Shown piece after piece: positions 1-5,704 of a stretch of 64,000 bases of DNA (position 1 is the first letter of the stretch; every line of letters starts with the position of its first letter). Position numbers and translations under genes: made by a program. Under the pieces are notes generated by a model. The model was not told the origin of the DNA, ran no database searches, and saw nothing but the letters and a program-made list of their open reading frames with translations. The DNA comes from Phycisphaerae bacterium (GTDB lineage: Bacteria > Planctomycetota > Phycisphaerae > UBA1845): contig JAJVHU010000013.1 of assembly GCA_022072505.1 (NCBI GenBank), forward strand, positions 186,001 to 250,000, read 5' to 3'.

Positions 1-787
1 CGCGCAGCGCGACGCGCGTCTGCGTCAGACTCGCGGTCCCGTTGGGGTCGTCCCTGAGGATCGGGCACTGTCGGCCTTCCGAGAGCAGGCTCAGCGTCCG
101 GTCCACGCATTCCTCCCGGTAGGCGGCGACCAGCGAGGGTGACAATTCATGTTTTGAGAGCGTGGCCCACGCGGCGACCGCCCGGCGGTGCAGCGGGTTC
201 AGCGCCGTCGCGTTAATGCCGTCGAAGAGCCGGCGGTTCAGCGGATAAGGCAGCAGCGTTCCCTTCAGATGCGCGGAAAGCGTGCCGTGATGTTCCTCGA
301 AGTTCTGCTTCATCAGCCCTTTCAGGCTCGCCCAGGCGGCGGCGTCCGCGACGCAATCCGCCCGAAGCTCCCAGTAAAAGTGCCCGAAGTTCACCGAAGC
401 GCCGGACAGCGTGATCTGCCGGGGAACATATTTGCCGTGAGCCACCGTGTCGGCGGCGAGATGCGAGAGATAACCGAGGGAGAAGGCCCGCGAGCTGTCG
501 GACTGCGATCCCTCAAGAAGCGAAAACCCGGTGGACCAGTGATGACAGAACTGCTTGACGCGGCTGAGGCGCTTCGCGAACACGACGTCGGCCGCGATCG
601 TGCCGTAAAGATAGGCGGCGGCATTTCTCGCCAGAAGGGCGGCGACGGCGGCGGGAAGCAGCGCGAGGCGAGCCAGGACTTCGGACCCGATCGCCACGTG
701 CGTCGCCGGTCCCCAGGCGTAGACCGAATCCGCACTCCCCAGCAGGACGAACACCACCGCCCAGAACAGAAAACCGCGTACACGCAT
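1..787 (-). CDS. Zinc-dependent phospholipase C-like exported protein (partial)
   Basis: The reading frame runs off the left edge, so the C-terminus is missing. It starts at the ATG at 787. The first 24 residues form a signal peptide ending VYA, and the predicted mature protein begins with Trp (WGPATH). In secreted phospholipase C enzymes the mature N-terminal Trp is a zinc ligand, which fits. His/Asp-rich motifs CHHWSTG and YLSHLAADTVAHGKYVP follow, as in the zinc-dependent phospholipase C / S1-P1 nuclease fold (PF00882). These proteins hydrolyse phosphodiesters outside the cytoplasm, but the substrate here is unknown. The family call rests on motif pattern. Confidence 0.7.
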   Translation of the reverse strand, partial: MRVRGFLFWAVVFVLLGSADSVYAWGPATHVAIGSEVLARLALLPAAVAALLARNAAAYLYGTIAADVVFAKRLSRVKQFCHHWSTGFSLLEGSQSDSSRAFSLGYLSHLAADTVAHGKYVPRQITLSGASVNFGHFYWELRADCVADAAAWASLKGLMKQNFEEHHGTLSAHLKGTLLPYPLNRRLFDGINATALNPLHRRAVAAWATLSKHELSPSLVAAYREECVDRTLSLLSEGRQCPILRDDPNGTASLTQTRVALR

Positions 788-1107
788 CGACAGGAATCTC
801 AAAAACAACCGAAATACTTCCGACCCGCCGCGCCACGCCGGGTCGCTGAAACACCGAAGACGGGGCGCGCTACGATCGACGCCGCACCGCCGCCCGCGTC
901 CCTGTCTTTATTATACGTTGCCGCGATGCACAAGGCGCGTGGTGCGGATCAAAACCCGAGAGGCCGCGGCCGGTCTCGTCGCCTGAACGATCCCGCAGGG
1001 GTGCGAAAACGCGGATGATGGGGTGAACCCCCGAGCGACAAGGGGTCGCATCTCCGCGGCGTTCGGCGGAATTCGCCGGCGGCGTCGCCGTGGCGGCGCG
1101 ACGTTTC
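788..1107. other. Intergenic region without a recognised gene
   Basis: This stretch separates the phospholipase-like gene from the tRNA promoter. Reading frames exist on both strands but have the arginine/alanine/proline-rich composition of GC-rich shadows and no convincing ribosome-binding site. I see no repeat or RNA gene in it. Confidence 0.5.
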
Positions 1108-1135
1108 TTGACGCCCCGTCGGGCGTTCCTAGACT
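1108..1135 (+). promoter_or_regulatory. Sigma70-type promoter of tRNA-Arg
   Basis: A TTGACG -35 box (1108-1113) and a TAGACT -10 box (1130-1135) are separated by 16 bp. The tRNA begins 12 bp after the -10 box, so its transcript would have almost no 5' leader. Confidence 0.65.
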
Positions 1136-1147
1136 AGGGTGCAAGAG

Positions 1148-1221
1148 GTGCCCGTGGCACAATTGGACAGCGCGACGGCCTCCGGAGCCGTAGGTTGCAG
1201 GTTCGAATCCTGCCGGGCACG
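1148..1221 (+). tRNA. tRNA-Arg (anticodon CCG)
   Basis: A 7-bp acceptor stem (GTGCCCG with CGGGCAC), a 5-bp anticodon stem (ACGGC with GCCGT) closing the loop CTCCGGA, and a T arm (GCAGG-TTCGAAT-CCTGC) fold as a standard tRNA. The anticodon CCG reads the CGG arginine codon, which is common in this GC-rich genome. The 3' CCA is not encoded; the sequence after the discriminator G is ATG. Confidence 0.95.
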
Positions 1222-1319
1222 ATGAAACCGGGCGGGGGGAATACGCGCAGGCGGATCGCGGGCGCCGCGGGCGCGACGTTGGAGCCCGCGTCGGCGGAAA
1301 TCTGAGGGAGGATCACTCG

Positions 1320-1658
1320 ATGGCGCACATCGTTGCCGAGCCGTGCATCAAGTGCAAATACACGGACTGTGTTGCGGTTTGTCCGGTGGATTGTTTTCAC
1401 GAGGGGGTGAACTTCCTCGTAATCGATCCGGACACGTGCATCGACTGCGGTCTGTGTCCGCCCGAGTGCCCCACCAGCGCGATCTTTCCCGACTCGGAGC
1501 TCCCGGATAAGTGGAAGCACTACGCCGAAATCAATGCGAAGTACGCTCCGCAGTGGCCGGTGATCGACACGCAGAAGGAACCTCTCTCCGGTGCGGACGA
1601 GATGGCGAAGGTGGAGGGCAAGGACAACCTGCTCGATCCGAACCCCTTCGCGGGCTAG
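1320..1658 (+). CDS. fdxA: 7Fe-8S ferredoxin, FdxA type
   Basis: This 112-residue electron carrier resembles Azotobacter ferredoxin I. Cys9, Cys17 and Cys50 are placed to bind a [3Fe-4S] cluster, and Cys21, Cys40, Cys43 and Cys46 a [4Fe-4S] cluster. The segment CIKCKYTDC and the second motif CIDCGLC match the family closely. The C-terminal half carries the usual conserved tail (residues about 55-112) with no further cysteines. A strong GGGAGG ribosome-binding site lies 8-10 bp before the ATG. The gene follows tRNA-Arg by about 100 bp and may share its promoter; no separate promoter is obvious. It likely acts as a cytoplasmic low-potential electron donor, partner unknown. Confidence 0.92.
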   Translation: MAHIVAEPCIKCKYTDCVAVCPVDCFHEGVNFLVIDPDTCIDCGLCPPECPTSAIFPDSELPDKWKHYAEINAKYAPQWPVIDTQKEPLSGADEMAKVEGKDNLLDPNPFAG

Positions 1659-1726
1659 CGCCCCGGGTTTGCGGGTTCACCGCATACCCGCGGATGCAGG
1701 GAACTTGCGACAGCGCTTCCGGATCT

Positions 1727-2206
1727 TCAGCGCAACAGCCAACTCGCCACGCCGGCGGTGAGCATCAGCGCTCCGACGAGGACGCACAGGGGGCCGCGGT
1801 GAGCCGGCCGGTCCGCTTCCGGCGTCGTGCTCCGCGCGGCGAGTCTAAGCGGCGCTCGATCGTCAGCGTCGTCCGGGGCCGCAACGGTCGCGTGTTCCTG
1901 TTCCAGTTCGGCTTCGATCCGGTTAAGGGATGCGCGGATGAAGGCGCCGGCCTGCGCTGCGGAGAAGCCGAGCTGGGCGGCGTACTGGACGAGGCGTCGG
2001 CGCGCGGCGCGGTTGAGGTCGCCGTGGCGCAGCTCCCAGTCAATGAGGGCGGCGAAGACCTCGCGCCGGCCCGGCACGCGGCCGCAGCGCTGCGGAGCGC
2101 GGAAGGGAAGCACGACGTCGCCTCCCGCCCCGACGTCACCCCCGGCGCCCGCCGACAGCCCGGGTTGTCCCGGGCGCGCCGCCGGATCTTGTTCGGATCG
2201 CATCAT
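1727..2206 (-). CDS. Hypothetical protein with C-terminal membrane anchor
   Basis: I do not recognise a family. The start at 2206 is chosen because GGAGGGG precedes it; the frame extends further upstream but that part has low-complexity composition. The 159-residue product has a Gly/Pro-rich N-terminus, a charged helical middle (roughly residues 50-115, with FAALIDWELRHGDLN) and one hydrophobic segment at the extreme C-terminus (LCVLVGALMLTAGVA), suggesting a tail-anchored inner-membrane protein facing the cytoplasm. It is divergent from the neighbouring hydrolase gene. The frame choice is moderately certain because several long frames overlap here. Confidence 0.5.
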   Translation of the reverse strand: MMRSEQDPAARPGQPGLSAGAGGDVGAGGDVVLPFRAPQRCGRVPGRREVFAALIDWELRHGDLNRAARRRLVQYAAQLGFSAAQAGAFIRASLNRIEAELEQEHATVAAPDDADDRAPLRLAARSTTPEADRPAHRGPLCVLVGALMLTAGVASWLLR

Positions 2207-2311
2207 CAGTTCCCCTCCTTCGCGGAATTGTAGGCGGAGAGGCGCGCGAGCGAGCCGGCGAGGTCCGAGAGCCGCATGCGCGGCGTCCTGGTTTCCGGAC
2301 CGTCGCACCGG

Positions 2312-2374
2312 GGGCTGCGGCGATTTTGCGGGCTGCGGCGATTTTGCGGGCTGCGGCGCTTTTGCGGGTTGCGG
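2312..2374 (+). repeat. Three and a half tandem copies of an 18-bp unit
   Basis: The unit GGGCTGCGGCGATTTTGC starts at 2312, 2330 and 2348 (the last with ATT changed to CTT) and is followed by a half copy. It lies in the divergent intergenic region just upstream of the isochorismatase-like gene, so it could affect that promoter. Confidence 0.9.
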
Positions 2375-2434
2375 TCGGGCATTACAGTGCGAGTCGTTCG
2401 GGGGATCAATGCAGTCGGCGGCGGGGATCGGAGG

Positions 2435-3013
2435 ATGTTTCTGCGACCGGATCGACTTGAACCGAAGCGGGCGATGCTCGCGGTGATCGACGTGCAGGAG
2501 AAGCTGATGCCCGCGATCCGCGACGCAGCGCGCGTGCTGGAGGGGGTGCGGCAGCTTGTGCGGGGCGCGCGGGTGTTCGACCTGCCGATCCTTGTGACGG
2601 AGCAGTACCCGCGCGGACTGGGGGGCACGGACGCAAGCGTGCTCGAGGCCTTAAGCGGTTCGGGGGCGAAAGTGCTGGAGAAACCGTCTTTCAGCGCCTG
2701 CGGGACGCCGCAGGTTCGTGACGCTCTGCGGGCATCGGAGCGCACGCAGGTGCTGGTCGCGGGGGTCGAGACGCACGTCTGCATATTACAGAGCGCGTTG
2801 GACCTGGCGTGCCAGGATTACGACGTGTTCGTGTGCGCGGACGCCGTCGGGTCGCGCGGGGCGCTGTCGCATGAGACGGCGCTGGATCGCATGAGGCAGG
2901 CGGGAGTGCGCGTCACGACGGTCGAAAGCGCGTTGTTCGAGCTTTGCGAGCGTTGCGACGCGGAACGGTTCAAGCCGATGCTCGAACTCGTCAAGGCGGT
3001 TCCGCCGCCGTAA
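2435..3013 (+). CDS. Isochorismatase-family cysteine hydrolase
   Basis: The 192-residue protein has the alpha/beta fold and catalytic triad of the YcaC-like isochorismatase superfamily: Asp19 in VIDVQEK, Lys83 in EKPSFSAC and nucleophile Cys116 in GVETHVCI. The cis-peptide motif before the Cys (VAGVETH) is also present. Family members hydrolyse small amides, nicotinamide or isochorismate; the substrate cannot be read from the sequence. I start at the ATG at 2435; the frame is open upstream and a GTG at 2387 is an alternative. It is followed after 34 bp by the CDGSH protein gene and is probably co-transcribed with it. Confidence 0.85.
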   Translation: MFLRPDRLEPKRAMLAVIDVQEKLMPAIRDAARVLEGVRQLVRGARVFDLPILVTEQYPRGLGGTDASVLEALSGSGAKVLEKPSFSACGTPQVRDALRASERTQVLVAGVETHVCILQSALDLACQDYDVFVCADAVGSRGALSHETALDRMRQAGVRVTTVESALFELCERCDAERFKPMLELVKAVPPP

Positions 3014-3047
3014 CGGCGCACAGGCGTCACAACGGGAGATGAGGCGA

Positions 3048-3293
3048 ATGCAAGCACCGAAGCACGGGACGGCGCCGCTGGTGATCGAGGAGACGGCGGG
3101 ACGGAAGGCGTATTGTCAGTGCGGGCTGTCGGCGAGCCTGCCGTATTGCGACGGGTCACACGCCCGGGAAGGCACGGGGCTGGCGCCGAAGGTGGTCGAC
3201 GTGCCCGCGCCCGGAAAGAAAGCCGTCTGTCAGTGCCACCGCAGCGCGTCGCTGCCGTGGTGCGACGGGACGCACAAGACGCCGCCTTCGTGA
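3048..3293 (+). CDS. CDGSH iron-sulfur domain protein (two motifs)
   Basis: The small protein (81 residues from the ATG at 3048, or 84 from 3039) contains two CDGSH-type motifs of the form CxCxxSxxxPxCDGxH: CQCGLSASLPYCDGSH and CQCHRSASLPWCDGTH. Each binds a [2Fe-2S] cluster through three Cys and one His. Tandem CDGSH proteins are common in bacteria as soluble redox or cluster-transfer proteins. The start at 3048 gives better spacing to GGGAG. The operon partner is the upstream hydrolase. Confidence 0.9.
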   Translation: MQAPKHGTAPLVIEETAGRKAYCQCGLSASLPYCDGSHAREGTGLAPKVVDVPAPGKKAVCQCHRSASLPWCDGTHKTPPS

Positions 3294-3379
3294 AACGGCC
3301 GATGACGAATCCGCCTGCGCTCATCGCCTCAAGATCCGCGCCGGTCGCCGCGCCCGTCTCTTTTTCTTAAGAAACCAGC

Positions 3380-4375
3380 GTGAATTCAAATCCGTGGCAA
3401 CCTGATGACGTTCCGAGCGGCAGTGATCCGGGAGGCGACGACGCCTCAGCGCCGCTTGAGGCGGCAGGCGGCGGGAACTCGCAGGGCGGCGCGACGGTTC
3501 CGGTCGTTGCGGCGCCGGCGGCCGTGTTAGTGCCGTGGGCGCGGCCGGTGACGTGGCCGGATGGCGCGTCCGCGCCGTGGGCCCGGGCGGCGTTCGACGC
3601 GGTCGAGCGTGATTTCACGGGCGAGGCGACGCCTGATCCGGATCCGATGCTCCTGCGTTCGCAGAGCCGGCTCGCGGCGATGGCGGATTGCGGGGGGGTG
3701 TTGCTCATCTTTCTGATGTTCGAGATCGGGGTCACGGCGCTGATCGCGATGACAAAGGGGGTCTCAGTTTTTGAGGATCCCTCGCAATTGAAGCCGCTGC
3801 TGCTGCCGATGATGGCGGCGCGGGCGGGGTTTTACGCGGCGGGGACGGCGCTGCTGCTTTGGCTGCGGCGTCAGCGGCCCGCGTGCGTCGGCGTGACTTC
3901 GCAGGGGCTGGCGCTGAACACGTTGATCGGGTTCGCCGGTGCGGGGGCGATGCTCGGGGTGGCGGTGGTGTTCGGCTTGGTCTCGTTCGTGCTTTTCCCG
4001 GAACAGCGGGACCGGCTGGACGACAACGCCGACCGGTTGAAGGCGTTTGTTCCAAATCTGTCGATCGGAGGATTCGCGCTGCTGGCGCTGTTCGTGTCGG
4101 TGAACGAGGAGTTGCTTTTCCGGGGGCTGCTGATGCCTCGGTTGCGGCGATTCCTGGGGTCGTGGTGGGCGGCGGTGGCGGCGAGCACGGGGGTGTTCAC
4201 GGGACTGCACCTGTTTGATCAGGAGTGGTTCGTGCTGCCGATGATCGCCGTGTTGTCGGTGGTGATGAGCCTGCTGACGATCTGGCGACGTTCGCTGGTT
4301 CCGGCGATCGTCGTGCACGCGGGGTTCAACTTCTCGCAGTTCATGCTTCTTCAGGCGACGACGAGCGGTGCGTGA
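3380..4375 (+). CDS. CPBP-family intramembrane metalloprotease
   Basis: The protein has about 331 residues, with a soluble N-terminal 110 residues rich in Pro/Gly/Ala followed by several membrane segments. The CPBP (CAAX protease/bacteriocin-processing, PF02517) signature is present: Glu243-Glu244 and Arg248 in NEELLFRGLL, then a His in FTGLHLF and a His near the C-terminus (VVHAGFNFSQF). These are the metal-binding and catalytic positions of the family. The start is a GTG at 3380 with only a weak ribosome-binding site, so the N-terminus is less certain. The substrate is unknown. Confidence 0.85.
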   Translation: MNSNPWQPDDVPSGSDPGGDDASAPLEAAGGGNSQGGATVPVVAAPAAVLVPWARPVTWPDGASAPWARAAFDAVERDFTGEATPDPDPMLLRSQSRLAAMADCGGVLLIFLMFEIGVTALIAMTKGVSVFEDPSQLKPLLLPMMAARAGFYAAGTALLLWLRRQRPACVGVTSQGLALNTLIGFAGAGAMLGVAVVFGLVSFVLFPEQRDRLDDNADRLKAFVPNLSIGGFALLALFVSVNEELLFRGLLMPRLRRFLGSWWAAVAASTGVFTGLHLFDQEWFVLPMIAVLSVVMSLLTIWRRSLVPAIVVHAGFNFSQFMLLQATTSGA

Positions 4376-4492
4376 CGCGAGGGGGCTGCGCATTGGCGCG
4401 CCTTCAGACGTTCTTGCGTCGCTGCCGCGGCTGGTGATGCGCCGTGCGACGCGCGGGTTGGATCGAGAACGGAAAGACCTGCGACGCGCGAG

Positions 4493-4520
4493 TTGGTTCG
4501 GGGGTTCGCCCGGGTATAAT
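4493..4520 (+). promoter_or_regulatory. Sigma70-type promoter upstream of the selenoprotein gene
   Basis: TTGGTT (4493-4498) and a perfect TATAAT (4515-4520) lie 16 bp apart. Transcription would begin near 4527 and give a leader of about 180 nt that contains the element B copy at 4606. Confidence 0.6.
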
Positions 4521-4605
4521 CACCGGTCCGGCGCGGAAGCTGCGGGACTGCGCAGCGTCGGCAGGCGGGTGCGGATGAGAGCGCCGGATGAGAGCGCTAA
4601 GTTAG

Positions 4606-4651
4606 GAACGCTTCCTTACGGGCGCGGCTCGGTTTTGCAACAGCGTCTTAG
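4606..4651 (-). repeat. Element B dispersed repeat, copy 1
   Basis: The segment GCTTCCTTACGGGCGCGG CTCGG is the reverse of the unit seen at 20501, 48605, 53106, 53317, 53528 and 55537. The following TTGCAACAGCGTCTTAG also recurs at the ends of the 53-kb copies. It lies in the selenoprotein leader. Confidence 0.8.
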
Positions 4652-4703
4652 CTGAAGGCGGCGCTTGCGGCTCGGATAAGGTCAATTCAGCAGAGGAGCG
4701 GAC

Positions 4704-4949
4704 ATGCAGATCACGATCAAGTATTGCACGCAGTGAAACTACCTTCCGAAAGCCGCCGGTCTGGCGGATGCGATCCGGGGGGAGTTCGACGTGGAGCCGA
4801 AGCTGATCGAAGGCAGCGGCGGCGTTTTCGACGTCCACGTGGACGGGAAAGAGGTCTGGAGCAAGCACAAGCGGGACCGGTTTCCGGAACATGCCGAGGT
4901 GCTCAACGAAATCGGTCGGATGACGGACGCGGCGCGGAAGAAGCCGTAA
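4704..4949 (+). CDS. SelW/Rdx-family selenoprotein (UGA read as selenocysteine)
   Basis: From the ATG at 4704, preceded by GAGGAG, the frame reads MQITIKYCTQ, then TGA (codon 11, 4734-4736), then NYLPKAAGLADAI and onward to TAA at 4947. The whole 81-codon product matches the Rdx/SelW thioredoxin-like family: the redox motif after the first strand is CxxU (Cys8, Sec11), and GSGGVFDVHVDG plus the final helix are intact. Family members carry CxxC or CxxU here. A SECIS-like hairpin begins 17 nt after the UGA. A conventional gene caller would miss it or start it downstream. The predicted role is a small cytoplasmic thiol/selenol oxidoreductase; the partner is unknown. Confidence 0.85.
4753..4767 (+). 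promoter_or_regulatory. Bacterial SECIS-like hairpin
   Basis: CCGCC (4753-4757) pairs perfectly with GGCGG (4763-4767) around the loop GGTCT. The apical GGUCU is the loop sequence recognised by SelB in the E. coli fdhF SECIS. It lies inside the coding region, 17 nt after the UGA, within the usual bacterial distance. A weaker lower stem could form between 4739-4749 and the G-rich stretch around 4776-4784. Confidence 0.8.
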
Positions 4950-4967
4950 CGGGGATATCCTGCTGGG

Positions 4968-5693
4968 ATGAGCGCGAATCTGACGTGGCTGGGGCACTCG
5001 GCGGTGCGGCTGACGCTGCCGGACGGACGGGTCGTCCTGATCGACCCGTGGTTGTCAGGGAACCCGTCGTGTCCGGTCCGCGAGAAGCAGCAAGCCCGGT
5101 GCGACCTTCTGATCCTGACGCACGGTCATGCGGATCACGTGGGGGACGCGGAAGCGCTGATCCGGAAGTTCGACCCGCCGGTGGTGGCGAATTACGACCT
5201 GTGCTGCGCGTTGCAGAGGGCGATCGGGGTCGGGCGTTATCAGGGGATGAACACGGGGGGGACGCAGCGCGTCGCGGGGGTGACGGTGCGGATGACGCGG
5301 GCGTATCACTCGTCGGCGCTGGACGCCCCGCAGGGGCCGATGTACGCGGGGATGCCCAACGGCGTCATCGTCGAGGCGCCCGGCGCGGCGTCGGTCTATC
5401 ATGCGGGGGACACGGACGTCTTCAGCGACATGGCGCTGATCGCGCGGATGTGGTCGCCGAAGGTCGCGTGTCTGCCGATCGGCGATCTTTTCACGATGGG
5501 GGCGCAGGGGGCGGCGCTGGCGGCGGAGATGTTGCAGCCGGCGGCGATCCTCCCGATCCACTACCGGACGTTTCCGGTGCTGGCGGGGAGCGCGGAGGAG
5601 TTTCGTCGGGCGCTTCCGATGACTTTGCGCGACCGGGTGGTGACGCCGGAACCGGGGACGGCGGTGGCGTGGACGGCGGACGGACTGGGGTAA
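4968..5693 (+). CDS. UPF0173 metal-dependent hydrolase (metallo-beta-lactamase fold)
   Basis: The 241-residue protein matches the UPF0173 family: an N-terminal LTWLGHSAVRL strand, a DPWLSGNP loop and the HxHxDH metal motif at His52, His54, Asp56 and His57. Further conserved pieces are YHAGDTDVFSDM and PIHYRTFP, which supply the remaining metal ligands. The physiological substrate of UPF0173 proteins is not established. It starts 18 bp after the selenoprotein stop, so the two genes are probably co-transcribed. The M1 aminopeptidase follows after 11 bp in the same direction. Confidence 0.9.
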   Translation: MSANLTWLGHSAVRLTLPDGRVVLIDPWLSGNPSCPVREKQQARCDLLILTHGHADHVGDAEALIRKFDPPVVANYDLCCALQRAIGVGRYQGMNTGGTQRVAGVTVRMTRAYHSSALDAPQGPMYAGMPNGVIVEAPGAASVYHAGDTDVFSDMALIARMWSPKVACLPIGDLFTMGAQGAALAAEMLQPAAILPIHYRTFPVLAGSAEEFRRALPMTLRDRVVTPEPGTAVAWTADGLG

Positions 5694-5704
5694 GGGATGC
5701 TGGA

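Noticed and set aside
188-1018. Plus-strand frame opposite the phospholipase-like gene
   Set aside because: The minus-strand frame has a signal peptide and conserved metal-site motifs; this one is Arg/Lys/Pro-rich without motifs.
2312-2374. CRISPR-like short repeats
   Set aside because: The 18-bp units are directly adjacent with no spacers.
4724-5704. Apparent 5' extension of the M1 aminopeptidase frame back to 4724
   Set aside because: It overlaps the selenoprotein and UPF0173 genes out of frame, is Arg/Gly-rich, and the real N-terminus with an export signal starts at 5705.
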